From the NCBI GenBank assembly GCA_037974335.1, contig CM075760.1, positions 31,208,902 through 31,272,901 of the forward strand: a DNA stretch of 64,000 nt, given 5' to 3'. The translations under genes were made by a program, and so were the position numbers. Shown piece by piece: positions 46,245 to 57,779 of this stretch (positions are counted from its first letter, which is position 1; every line of letters starts with the position of its first letter). The DNA is from Prionace glauca (Eukaryota; Chordata; Chondrichthyes; Carcharhiniformes; Carcharhinidae). The notes under the pieces were generated by a model. The model had not been told where the DNA came from and did not search any database. It saw only the letters and a list, made by a program, of their open reading frames with translations.

Positions 46245-46605
46245 AGAATCAAAGAAGATAGTAACAGGAGGAGGCCATTTGGCCCTTCGAGCCTGCTCCG
46301 CTATTAATCACAATCATGGCTGATCATCCAACTGAATAGCCTAATGCTGCTTTCTTCCCAAAAAATTTCCATCCCATTCAGCCCAAATGCTATATCTAGT
46401 CGCCTTTTTAATCACATTTTGACATCATGTGTTTCCTGCAGTAATGAATTTCACAATCTCACAACTGTTTGTTGAAGAATTGGCTCCACATCCCTGTCTT
46501 AACCCTGTTTACCCTGTTTCCTCAGACTGTTACCCCTGGTTCAGGACACTCTCACCATCGGAAACATCTGTTGTCACCCTGTTAGAATTTTATGAGTCTG
46601 TATGA
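46245..46605 (-). mobile_element. LINE 3' UTR and ORF2 end, minus strand
   Basis: Contains 'ggaggaggccatttggccct', 'atcatggctgatcatccaac' and decayed C-terminal ORF2 sequence. CR1-like. Confidence 0.75.
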
Positions 46606-46639
46606 AATGGTATCAATGGCTGATATTCTGGGTGTTATT

Positions 46640-47068
46640 CTGATTGGCGATTGGTGACTAGTGGAGTGCCCCAGGGATCGGTGCTGGGGCCTCAGCTATT
46701 TACATTTATATGGATGATCTGGACTAGGGGGCTGAGTGTAGGGTGACGAAATTTGCTGATGACACGAAGATGAGTGGAAAAGCAAGTTGCGTGGAGGGTG
46801 TGGAAAGTCTGCAGAGGGAGCTGGATAGGGTGAGCGATTGGGCGAGGACGTAGCAGATGGAGTATAATGTTCGCAAGTGTGAGGTTATCCACTTTGGCAG
46901 AAATGATAGTAGGAGGGAGTACTATCTAAAAGGCGAAAAGCTGCAGAATGCTACAGTGCAGAGGGACCTGGGGGTCCTTGTGCATGAGTCGCAAAAACCC
47001 AGTCTGCAGTTGTCAGGAAGGAATCTGCAGCCCCATCCCAAACTGAGAGAGGGAGTTGAGTAGCTTCT
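46640..47068 (+). mobile_element. CR1-type LINE fragment, plus strand
   Basis: Plus-strand RT pieces: [14 protein letters not shown] just before a frame change, FADDTKMSGKA with an intact FADD, then MEYNVRKCEVIHFGRNDSRREY and QRDLGVLVHESQKPS. At least one frame change and one stop. Confidence 0.85.
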
Positions 47069-47229
47069 GGACGCTGAGAATGAGACAGGAGATGAGGGTC
47101 GGGGAGGACGAACATTTTATACAGGTTTCGAAGATTTTGTTTGTAGATCTCTATCTTTTTTCCATTTCAAATTTCTGCCTGATTTGAAGGAATGGGAGAA
47201 AGGGGACAGTAAGGAGACAAAAAAGAGAG

Positions 47230-47700
47230 AGGTGTAGAACGATAGAATCATACAGCGCAGGAGCACTTTGGCCAAATGTGTTTGCACCTGCACGCGATAA
47301 ACAGTTAAAATCACATCTAACCCCATCTGTCAGCACTTGGCCCGTAGCACTGACGTATCAATTGTTCAACCAGATACTTTTTAAAGTATGTGGAACAAAT
47401 CGCTTCTCCCAACCTCCCATGCAGGTTATTCCAGACCGTCACTACCTTCTGGGTTAAAAAAGTTATTACTCACAACTCTCCCTCCCCTCACCTTGAACCT
47501 TGTACCCTGTGATTGACCATTCAACTCAGGGGAAGAACTCTTCCTTCTCCACTCTGTCCATCTGTCACATAATGTTGGACAACACGATCAGATTACACCT
47601 CAGTCATTTCTGTTCCAACGAAAACAAACCAAGCCTATCCAATCTCTTTTCATATCATTGATGTTCCATGCCAGGCAGCATCCTCGTGAATCTCCTCTGC
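47230..47700 (-). mobile_element. LINE 3' portion, minus strand
   Basis: Starts 'gaatcatacagcgcaggagc' and continues into a decayed ORF2 C-terminus. It abuts another LINE start at 47702. Confidence 0.7.
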
Positions 47701-47701
47701 A

Positions 47702-48935
47702 TAAGAACATGAGAACAAGGAGCAGGGGTAGGCCACCTGGACCATTGAGCCTGCTCCGCCATTCAATAAGATCATGGCTGATCTTTTCAAGGACTCAACT
47801 CCACTTACCCGCTCGCTCACCACAACCCTTAATTCCTTTACCTTTCTAAAATATGTCTATTATTGTCTTAAAACATTTCAATGAGGTGGCCTCAACTGCT
47901 TCACTGGGCAGGAATTCTGCAGATTCTCAAATTTTTGTGTGAGAAGTTCCTCCTCAACACAGTCCTTCGTCTGCTTCACCTTATTTTGAGGCTATGCCCC
48001 CTAGTTCTAGTTTCATCCGCCAGTGGAAACAATTTCCCTGCTTCCATAATATCTATTCTCTTCATATTCTTATATGTTTCGATAAGATCACCTCTCATTC
48101 TTCTGAATTCCAGTAAGTATAGCCCAGTCTCTCCTCATAAGCCAAACCTCTCAACTCCGCAATCAACCCAGTGAATCTCCTCTGCACCCTCTCCAGAGCC
48201 AGTATATCCTTTGCCAGTACATCCACCTCGTGCAATCACCTTCCTCCAATAAAGTAGCGACCGGAATTGCATATGGCACTATAGTTGTGGCCTCACTAAT
48301 TTTCTATACAACTCCAACATGACTTCTCCGCTTTGGTAATCTATGGCACAAGTGATAATGGTAAGTGCTCCATACTTTTACACCGCACTACGAAAATGCC
48401 CTGCTTTCAGAGTTCTGTGAATAACCACGTCAAGGTTCCTTTGTTCCGTTGAACTTCCTCGTATCCTACCATACATTTTGTACTTCGTTGTAAAAATGCT
48501 CAATTCAAATTCTATTATCTCACACTTTTCAGGGCGATATACCACCTGCCACTGATCTGCATATTTGAGCATTTCATCTATATCTTTTTGTAGCCCAATG
48601 CACAGCGCACTCTATTAGGCACTCTTCCATTTTTTTGTTGTTATCAGCAAAATTACTAATCATACCCGCGACAGAGTCATCATTGTGATATTTGCATTAT
48701 TTCTGATAAATAGGGGGCCAGCACAGATCTCTATTGTACACCACTGGTCTCTGGCTTGCAGTCAGTAAAACAGTTCTTTATTATCACCCTCTGCTTCAAA
48801 AACTGGGTCAATGTTGAATACATTTTATCAAATTACCTAGTATCCTATGTGAATTAACATTGTTTACACGTCTCCCACACAGGACGTTGCCAATGCTTTG
48901 CAGCAATCCATATAAACCAGCTAGTTTCTTCTGGC
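47702..48935 (-). mobile_element. Old CR1-type LINE interrupted by a Penelope-like insertion
   Basis: Begins with the common 3' UTR ('aagatcatggctgatctttt') and extends leftward in the gene sense through ORF2. 48378-48572 reads YRPEKCEIIEFEL. It appears to resume for about 130 bp after the PLE (50772-50905). Decayed. Confidence 0.7.
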
Positions 48936-48948
48936 ATCTTTCTGAACA
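48936..48948 (+). repeat. Target-site duplication, left copy (13 bp)
   Basis: ATCTTTCTGAACA, identical to 50759-50771. The two copies flank the palindromic PLE. Confidence 0.88.
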
Positions 48949-50758
48949 TGATGTGGGTATGCCGGCGTTGGACTGGCGTAAACACAGTAAAAAGTCTGGC
49001 AACACCAGGTTTTAGTCCAACCGATTTATTTGATAATAGACTCACAAGCTTTCGAGGTTTCCCTCTTCGTCAGGTGAATGGAGAGTTCTGGCCTCAGACA
49101 GAGCATATAAAGCACAGACAGTTTAGAGATTACTGATTAGAATGTGAATCCTTACACCTAACCTGCTGTTCAAGTCTTAAAGTGACTGACAATGTGAGTA
49201 GAAGGAGCACTGATCACAGTTTACAGAGATGTGTATTGTCTCCAGACAATACAGTAAGTGAGGTTTTGCAAACCCAGGCAAGTCCCGGGGGTTACAGATA
49301 GTGCGACATGAACCCAAGATCCCTTTTCATGTCTTTTCAAACCCTTGCCTGGGTTTGCAAAACCTCACTTACTGTGCTGTCTGGAGACAATACACATCTC
49401 TTTAACCTGTGATCTGTGCTCCTTCCACTCACATTGTCGACCACATTAGGACTTGAACAGCAGGTTAGGTGAAAGGATTCGCATTCTAATCAGTAATCTT
49501 TAAACTGTCTGTGCTTTATATGCTCTGTCCGAGGCCAGAACTCTTCATTCACCTGACGAAGAGGGAGTCCCCTCGAAAGCTTGTGAGTATAGAACATAGA
49601 ACATTACAGCGCAGAACAGGCCCTTCGGCCCACGATGCTGCGCCGACCTGTTACAAAAACAATGACCCCCAACCCAAACCAATCCCCTTTCGTCCATAAA
49701 CCTATCAAACTAGGCGCATTTACAACTGCAGCAGGCAGGGCATTCCAATCCCTCACCACCCGCTGGGTAAAGAACCTACCCCTGACATCCGTCCTGTAGC
49801 TACCCCCCCCCCCCTTAATTTAAAGCCATGCCCCCGCGTGCTAGCTTTCTCCATCCGAGGAAAAAGGCTATCACTGTCCACCCTATCTAAACCTCTAATC
49901 ATCTTATATGTTTCAATAAGATCCCGTCTTAGCCGCCTTCTTTCCAACGAAAACAACCCCAGATCCCTCAGTCTCTCCTCATAGGATCTCTCCACCATCC
50001 CAGGCAACATCCTAGTAAACCTCCTCTGCACCCTCTCCAAAGCCTCCACATCCTTCCTGTAATGTGGGGACCAGAACAGCACACAGTACTCCAAGTGCGG
50101 CCCTACCTGAGTAGTGTACAGTTGCAACATGACGCTGCGACTCTTAAATTCAATCCCCCTACTAATAAACGTCAAGATACCGTACGCCTTCTTAACAACC
50201 TTATCTACTTGATTCCCAACTTTCAGGGATCTATGTACACATACAGCTAGATCCCTCTGTTCATCCACACTATTCAAAGTCCTCCCGTTAGCCCTATACT
50301 CAACACATCTGTTGCTCCTACCGAAGTAAATTACCTCACACTTCTCCGCATTAAATTCCATCCGCCACCTCTCGGCCCAGCTCTGCAACTATCTAAGTCT
50401 CGCTGCAGACTATGACACCCTTCCTCACAATCTACCACACCTCCGACTTTAGTGTCATCAGCAAAATTACTAATCCACCCAACTATACCCTCATCCAGAT
50501 CATCATTAAAGATTACAAACAGCAGTGGCCCCAAAACAGACCCCTGAGGCACACCACTCGTAATCGAACTCCATGATGAATATTTACCATCAACCATCAC
50601 CCTCTGTCTCCTATCTGATAGCCAATTTCTGATCCAATTTCCTAGATTACCCACAATCCCATACATCTGCATTTTCTGCAGAAGCCTACCATGGTGAACG
50701 TTATATATTATCAAATAAATCGGTTGGACTAAAACCTGGTGTTGTCACGCTTTTTACT
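48949..50758. mobile_element. Palindromic Penelope-like insertion with target-site duplication
   Basis: Left arm 48949-49295 and right arm 49336-49590 plus 50700-50758 are inverted copies of each other around a ~40 bp centre. Both arms hold 'ccaggttttagtccaacc'-like ends, 'cacctgacgaagagggaaac'-like and 'gagacaatacacatctct'-like blocks. Only PLE terminal regions are present, no coding domain. The right arm is split by a CR1 copy. Fossil, but with an exact 13-bp duplication at its ends, so not very old. Confidence 0.82.
49591..50699 (-). mobile_element. CR1-type LINE inserted in the palindromic element
   Basis: 5'-truncated, 1.1 kb. 3' end at 49591 with AGAACAT repeats (complement ATGTTCT). 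Minus-strand 50714-50331 holds [14 protein letters not shown] and FADDTKVGG (FADD intact); 50388-49753 holds [34 protein letters not shown] and RRLRRDLIETYKMIRG. One frame shift between the two. Closely related to the copy at 61.03 kb. Confidence 0.9.
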
Positions 50759-50771
50759 ATCTTTCTGAACA
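50759..50771 (+). repeat. Target-site duplication, right copy (13 bp)
   Basis: Identical to 48936-48948. Confidence 0.88.
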
Positions 50772-52262
50772 CACAGACTGGCCTCCTCTGCAACGTTGAC
50801 CATACTTGGAATAAAAATAATTACAGATGCAATCACACCCCTCCAAAAAAAATGGCGACCAGAAGTGTACACGACACGATAGTTCTGACCTCCCTAATGT
50901 TATAAACACAGAGCATTGCAGATTGTAAATGCATGGATACATAATGTCATAAATAGCTGGATACTTAGATCAAATATTCCACTGCGCTAATAGTACAATT
51001 CAACACTGATAAATAGACACGATATTGTTTATTCACTGGTGTCAGTTATTGCACTCCGGTTAGTGATCCACATGCACAATTTGAATTTATTCTTACTTCT
51101 ATAAAATTCAGAGCGATCGCCTTCACTGAGATCCAATCTCTAAATTTACAAAATAAATTTAAATACAATAATTTCATTGATCAGTGAGACTGTGAATTTT
51201 ATTTGTTCATGACAATACTTAAAAGCATAGCGATAATACAAGACATTTGATTTACATGTATATCATCATTCACGTGGTGCATGTATGGCAGTGAACAGAA
51301 GATCAACATGAGACATTTTCATTCAGAATTTAAAAACAGTAAGCCGTTCATTGGGTAGATTATTTTCGTAGCTTTCTGAATTGGATAGATCATTTTCAGT
51401 GTGCAGTAATGAGTCCCTTCTACTGCTCGCAGTCCCTCTGTCTTAAACTGTGAGGTTTTCCATTCCCAAAGCTTTTAATTTATACACTATATAATCACCT
51501 GAGGGACATTGAGGTAGAAGAATGGTTTGACGTTTTTCTTAATACATGAACAAACAGATTACAACATTTAGTTCAGTGATGGAAAATATTTATTTGTTAA
51601 TTGACTGATCTCGTTCAAAACATTGGATTCTATTGATCACATTTTTCAACGAATAATACATATCTACTCAAACGCCATCAGGCCCATCTCTGGATGTCAG
51701 CTTGTTACATCAGTCTGCTCTCCTTTTAGCTATTTCTCAGTGATTACAATATAATATTTGCACTTGCTAATCAGCGATCCAAGTTTATCTGCCTTACCAG
51801 ACTGGCTCATTGATTACATTAAATGAATTTTAGCCTTCTGATCTGCCATGTGCCTCACCCTGCCCATGCTTTCCCGTCTGATGCACAGCCCACTTTTCCT
51901 TGAATACTGGACTGGACTTCACTCCAAGCTTTTCATCTGGCCTGTGCCCTACCCAACTGCCTAATTTGTTCCAAAAACTATGGAGGAGCCTTAGACAACC
52001 TGCTCCTGATTCTGATTTTCCTAAGTTTGTAAGCTGATCCTGATCAATTCTACAGCTTTTGGCAAAGAGGAATATTAAACATCATTCAGCAGTAGAAGCA
52101 GTTAACTTGTCTCTCAGATTGAAGGGAGCCATATATGAATATCCGATTCTCAGTTTCTCAGAATGCCACACACAACAATTTTCTAAAACTCTGATCATCA
52201 ACCACAAAGTGCTGAGTGCCAACTACCCATGCATTAACCAGAGCCTATCACTTGGAATCGTG
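50772..52262. other. Mostly unassigned AT-rich sequence
   Basis: The first ~130 bp look like a continuation of the LINE interrupted at 48935 ('atggcgaccagaagtgtaca'). The rest shows no frame or repeat that I recognise. Confidence 0.5.
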
Positions 52263-52560
52263 TAATAAGAGCATAAGACCATAAGACATATAAACAGAAT
52301 TAGGCCCATCGATTCTGCTCCACCATTCAATCATAGCTAATATTTTCCTGCCTTTTCCACATACCCCTAATCCCTCTATTAACCAAGAACAGATCTATCT
52401 CTGTCTTAAAGGCACTTAGTCAAATATCAAGATACTTGGCACATGAAGTGGCACTTCAAGTGTACACCACATTAACCATGCTGGTGATGAAATATTCACC
52501 ATCCTGGGATGCCAACAGACACACCTACTGAAATATGAAAAGACAATAATCATGGTTATT
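52263..52560 (-). mobile_element. LINE 3' UTR fragment, minus strand
   Basis: Starts 'ataagagcataagaccataa', then 'attctgctccaccattcaat'. CR1-like; sits just outside receptor unit 3. Confidence 0.7.
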
Positions 52561-52584
52561 TAGGTCTTAGTTTTAACATACTGA

Positions 52585-53045
52585 AATTTTGTCCTTGGTG
52601 TTTCCATTGTACTCATTCTGTCTCATTTTTTTTTTCCATTTGTTCCCGCTCTCTGTCTCTATATTTTTGTGTCTCTCTGTCTCTGGTTGTTTCCTTCTGC
52701 CTCACTTTTTGACTCATGTTTCCCCTTTGTCTCATTCTACTCTCTTATTACAACCTCCAATCTTCCTCAGTCTCCCTTTCTCATTCACTGTATATCACCA
52801 TTTTCCCCACTCTCTATCCCTATCTATCTTGCTTTGTGTGAGTTTCTCTCTGTCTCTGTTCTTTCTCTCTTTCTGCCTGCTTCTGTACCTACTAGAAACT
52901 ATTTCAATCACTGTTGCTCTCCATGTCTTGTGCTTTTCTCTCTCTCTGACAATCTATCCCTCTCACTATCACTCTCACTGTTCCTAACACTGCTCTCTCT
53001 CTTTATCTGTCACTTTTTCTGTCTCTGTGAGACAGTTTTATTTAT
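52585..53045. repeat. CT-rich tract 3' of receptor gene 3
   Basis: Shorter, diverged counterpart of the tracts beside genes 1 and 2; the 50-bp unit is present only once. TTTATT-rich sequence at about 53036-53046 could provide a polyadenylation signal 30-40 bp past the stop. Confidence 0.75.
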
Positions 53046-53076
53046 TTTTTACAGTATGAATCCCCAACAGGAAGAG

Positions 53077-56000
53077 TCAGGGATCTTGTGTTTGTAGTTT
53101 CCTCTGAGGGTGAATTGAGTTGAACAATTGTAGTATAGGATATTTCATTAGATCTTTTAGCTGCTCTCTGAAGTGAGTCTGTGTCACAGCATAAATGGCA
53201 GTGTTTGTACAGCAGCTTGTGAGTTGCAGCATGAAGCCCAATTCCATAACGAAAAGATTTAACCTTACTGACTGATAGCCCAAGCCATACATACGTATCC
53301 ATAGTGAATAAACCATTAATGTCGACCATAAGATGATGAAATTGGCTGAGATAGCAAGTAGTAAAAGGATGGATTTCCTTCTACTCTCCATCTCTGGGTC
53401 TCTGGGATTCTCCCCACTGCTGTGAGCCCGGAGTCTCCCACGGGCTCTGCTGCTCACTAAAATGTGCCTGACAGTGAGAGCATTGAGCAGCAGAATCAGC
53501 ACGAATGGGACACACGGAGTTACAATGTTGTGGAGGAACTCAATTGTTCCCCAGATATCAGATTTAACAGCATCCAGTATAAAATCACAAAACCACGGGT
53601 TATTCGACAGCCAATATCTACTTAGTAACATAAAATACCAGAAAATGTTCTTTAAACAGCTCAGCACCGTCACTGTTCCTAGAACCACAGCCGCCGATTT
53701 CTCAGTGCAATATTTACTTTTCAGCTTGGGGCAGCAAATGGCCACAAATCGATCAAAGGTGAAAGTGACGGTGAACCAGACAGAACAGTCAGTGGCTGCA
53801 TAAAGCAGGACGGCGTGGATGTTACACACGGGGAGCGACAGCAGGAAAGAAAACTGTTCCGGATATAGAATGGGAATGTGTCTCAATATCAAGTCGAGAA
53901 TAATGACCAGCAGATCCCCCGCTGACATGGCCACCAGGTAACGAGTGACACATTTGGACAGACCACAGTTTCTGCTCATCAGTGTCACAATTGTGATTAT
54001 GTTCACTGTCAAGAAGGGAAATAAAGAATAAAATTAGTTATGATTCATGGAAATAAATTATCATTTAGACTGAGGATGGGTTAAAATGAAAGAAATACAT
54101 ATACACTCACATAAAATCACTATTTAAATAAAATCCAGCACGTCTTTTGCAGTGTGAGTGGAAAATGGAACATCTGGAGGAAACCTCTACAGACACAGGG
54201 AAAATCTTCAAACTCCACATCGACATTGACCAACCCTGGGTTTGAATGTGTGTGCCTGATCCTGTGAGTCAGCAGTGCCAACCACTCCATTGTAGCAACA
54301 CAATTGTACTCATTTGGGAGAGAGCTTTCTGGGGAGTCCTTAACATTGTCCCTTACTCAACTACAGCTAAATAGGCTCTCTACCATGTGGAGGATTTGCA
54401 GCGTAAGAAGGCTGAGGGAGTGAACCCTGACAGAAAACCCGGATTGGAGTCCTGTAGGTGGTAATCCGTTGTCTCTCAGACAACTTAGTGACAAGTCCCG
54501 CAACAGAACTGGTACCAAACAGTGCTGGTTTGACCCTGGCCTCTGGACAATACTAACAGTTGGCAGAGGAAGATCCTGATGCCTTGATAACACAGAATCT
54601 CTATTATATTTATACGAAACTGTACCCTGGAGAGGAGACCACAACATTGTGGTCATCGTTAATAGGACACAGGAAGAAATAGTAATCTCACACTCAATTG
54701 GCACAGAGCACAAGTACTCGTGTTTTCTCTCACCAGTGGATGAATACTTCAAGGTTCAGAGAATAGTTGTCGTCCATAATAGTCAATGCGATTGCTGCTG
54801 CCCCACTTTGATCCACTGGATCATCCCGTTCCATGAGTCCTCTCTCAGCAGGAAGATTGCCAATCTAGGCACCAGCTAAAAACTCAAAGGCCAGTACCAA
54901 AGGAAAAACCAAGCAGCCTGCCTTAATAACTGTCGCCTGGTAACTCTGACATTCGATATTATGAAATGCATCAAAAGGTTTGTCATGGCATGCATCAGTT
55001 CCGGCTTCTCTGATTGCCTGGATCCACTACAGTTCACCTACATCCACAATAGGGCCACAAATGCCATCTCCCTGACCCTACAGTCAACCCTGTAACACCG
55101 ACTTGTGTTTATCGACTGAGCCTGCAACACCATTATTCCTAAAAAAAAACTCGTATCCAAGGTGTATGATCTGGGTCTTGGCTTTTGCCTCTGCAATTTG
55201 ATTCTGAACTTCCTGACGCGCAGACAGCAATAATTAAGGGCAGTCAACAACACTCCTCCACAATCATCCTCAACTGTGCTGCTCCATAAAGCTGTGTCCT
55301 CGGCCCCTTGCTATACTCATACCCTGGTGGCTGTGTGGCCAAATTCCCCTCCAACTGGATTTCCAAGTTCGCTGATGACACCTGCAGTGGGTCAGAACTG
55401 AAAAAAACGATGAGACCGAGAACAAGGAAGAGACAGAAAATCTGGGTGAATTGGGGCGACAACAATAATCTCTTCCTCAATGTCAACAAAGCAAATTGAC
55501 TTTTGGAAACATAGTGGAGCACATGTCCCTATCTACATCAGTGGGATGAAGTTGAAATGGTTGGGAGCTTCAGGTTTTAGGGTCCAGATCACCGACAACC
55601 TTCCCTGCTTCCTCCATGACGACCCTATAATTAAAAAAAATCTACAAACGCCTGTATTTTCTCAGATGTTTATGGACACATGGCATCTTAGCTGCGACTC
55701 TCACCAACTTTTACAGACGCTCCATAAAGAACATTCTAGCTTGGTATGAATGCCTCAAAGCGTGGTGAATACAGACCAGTCCATCAATCAAACCAAGTTT
55801 CCACTTATTGATCCTGTCTGAACTTCCCGTTGCCTCACAAAAGCAACAAAGCAAATTGAGGAATAGTGCACCACGGACATCAAATCTTCCCACTTGTTCC
55901 ATCAGAGAAAAAAAAGATTTAAAAATGTGTGAGTACATGTACCAACCAACTGATTGAATGCAGTATGTTTTGTTTGTATGGCACTTAAGCAACCACATTT

Positions 56001-57363
56001 TTCACTGTATCTCCTATATTATGAAATGCATCAAATAAGTTAGTCATAGTATGAATCAATTCCAGCCTCCAGATTGCCTTCATATCCTATAGTTCCCCTA
56101 CCTCCCCAACAGGTCCACAGATACCATCTCCCTGGCCCCACAGTTTAATCTCTAACACTGTAACCGTGTACATAGAGAAGGAGTGACTGCAGAATGTAAC
56201 GTTGCAACCATAACTAGTGTGAAATAAAAGATCATTTAATGCGATGTGGGTCCATTACAACATCTGATGGCAGCAGAGAAGAAGCTGTTCTTGAGTCAGC
56301 AGCATGGTGGTATAATGTTTAGCACTGCTGTCTCACAGGACCTGAGTTTGATTCCCGGCTTGGATCACATATTTATTACATGTGAAAATAATAAACCAAA
56401 TCAAATCGGTCTTTCGCATCTCAAGTGCCCTGGCCTTACCAATGAACTTATGAAGGTGATGATATACACAGGACAGCTGTGATGAAGAATGGATTTACAA
56501 GACTCAGGGTTGACATTGGGGAGCTGTGAGAAACTGGACTGGCTTAAAGTGGATTCTTTCCAGAGAAACATCACACGTTCTTGGAATAGGATGAATCCCA
56601 ACAGGTATTTTTATATCAACTTCCCTGCAATGTTATTATTTGCATGCTTGTGACATTGATGAATAAATTTCACATTGTATGAAATATGTTTTCTCTGTGA
56701 GATCCTGCTGTGCACACATGATCAATAAAATGGATTCTGGGGCCCCGTGATGGGTAGGTGATTAGAAGTGAACTGGTGTTACATGTAAAATGTAACAGGT
56801 AAAAAAGGAAAAAATGATTCTGCCTTGATCTTCTTCTCATGAAGGAATAATATTTGAGGTCACATGTCTATGGAAAGTCACAGCACACAAAAAAAAATCC
56901 TAGCCATAGGCCCTCAGACAATTATCAATTGTCAGTTGCTGAAAGAATTAATAACTGGATACATAGATTCAACAGAAACATCAAGAGCAACAAACCGAGT
57001 ATAGTAAAAAACAAGAAAATCAATATAATTAAACAACCTTTTCTAGAGTTAGGAACTGAATACAGGGGATGGGACTTTACAGCCTCACACTTCCCAAAAC
57101 TGCAAAATCCCACCCATATTCAACAGACATTCCAATGCTTCGTCCCTTGCCTGCTCCAATTCCCGTGGCAGTTGGACCGGTACAATTCCAGCCAGGGACT
57201 TACCCGGAACACCAATAATCGCCAGGAGGGGATAATAGAAGCATTGAATCATGTACAGTACAAATAGAATCCGATCAGCTGGCATTATCCACAAGTTATC
57301 TGTTGTAAACCACGAAATCCAATAGGATAAACTCCTGTCCTTGGTTGGAACATTCCAATCCAT
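53077..57363 (-). CDS. GPR139-like G-protein coupled receptor, gene 3 (two exons)
   Basis: Older paralogue of genes 1 and 2. Exon 1 is 57363-57204, the same 160 nt as in the others, with a GTAAGT donor (complement of 57198-57203); exon 2 is 54005-53077 after a 'cccttcttgacag' acceptor, phase 1. It gives 362 aa: MDWNVPTKDRSLSYW..., YYPLLAIIGVP/VNIITIVTLMS, VCNIHAVLLYAATDCSVWFTV, DRFVAI, NTAIYAVTQTHFREQ. The C-terminus is a little longer than in genes 1 and 2 (ends LQTQDP). The conserved ATG has A at -3 and G at +4. Unlike genes 1 and 2 there is no in-frame ATG upstream of the repeat, because a 1-nt length change shifts the upstream frame. That supports the start chosen here. No defect in the coding exons. 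Confidence 0.9.
54130..54302 (-). mobile_element. HE1-type SINE in intron of gene 3
   Basis: Same orientation and intron position as the SINEs at 28.92 and 36.03 kb ('aaaatggaacatctggagga'). More diverged. Confidence 0.75.
54900..55870 (+). mobile_element. Second-family LINE, longest copy, in intron of gene 3
   Basis: Plus strand. Readable pieces in order: MKCIKRFVMACISS area (54960-55005), ACNTIIPKKKLVSKVYDLGL (about 55118-55190), FCLCNLILNFLTRRQQ, TLVAVWPNSPP, KADDTCSG-like region (55360-55390), NNLFLNVNKAN, then VPIYISGMKLKWL. It corresponds to RT motifs A to C of a non-CR1 LINE with the signature 'xNTIIP'. Several frame changes. Only the first ~220 bp remain in units 1 and 2. Confidence 0.75.
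55995..56170 (+). mobile_element. Second piece of the same LINE family
   Basis: Repeats the 'tattatgaaatgcatcaaat' and 'ccatctccctggccccacag' blocks found at 54.96-55.08 kb, so it is a separate copy or a local duplication. Confidence 0.65.
56303..56410 (+). mobile_element. SINE head fragment in intron of gene 3
   Basis: 'gcagcatggtggtataatgt' and B-box 'gtttgattcccgg', then an AATAATAAACC-type end. Confidence 0.7.
56605..56690 (+). mobile_element. SINE tail remnant in intron of gene 3
   Basis: 'tttttatatcaacttccctg' and 'gcttgtgacattgatgaata': the tail of the SINE that is complete in units 1 and 2 (29.96 and 37.06 kb). Confidence 0.7.
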
Positions 57364-57462
57364 TGTTTTCAGATTCTGATCCATTGGTGGAACATTCCAA
57401 TTCATTGTTCCCAGATTTTGATCCATTATTGGAACATTCCAATTCGTTGTTCCTCGTTTCTG
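57337..57462 (-). repeat. 42-bp tandem repeat at the 5' end of receptor gene 3
   Basis: Three 14-codon units (QKRGTTNWNVPIMD, QNLGTMNWNVPPMD, QNLKTMDWNVPTKD) against four in genes 1 and 2. The units here are more alike to each other than to those of genes 1 and 2, a sign of local homogenisation. The last unit again gives the likely start codon. Confidence 0.82.
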
Positions 57463-57745
57463 ATCTCTCTTCTCCCTTCCACTCTCTCCACAGCCGCTGA
57501 TCTCTGTTAGTTTGGAGTTATCGCTCCCGCTGACTCTATGGGACAACACATTGAACGGAATCCCTTATTAATGGAAGTGAGAAATCCCTCCAGGCACACT
57601 AATCGGATCCATGGAGACTCACATCAATTACAGTCACTAAACAAACAGCTTCACTTAACCCCCTTCAATCCAACACTATCTACACACAAAGTAGAACATT
57701 TCCAGCCTAGATGGAATGTTGAGGGTCCGGGAATTGGAAGTAATG
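57463..57745 (-). promoter_or_regulatory. Conserved 5' flank of gene 3, candidate promoter region
   Basis: Matches 31058-31345 and 38163-38440, including 'gggacaacacattgaacgga' and 'aatccctccaggcacactaa'. The role is inferred from conservation only. Confidence 0.3.
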
Positions 57746-57779
57746 GGGGATCAGACTGAATGTTTTTTCAAAATTATTT

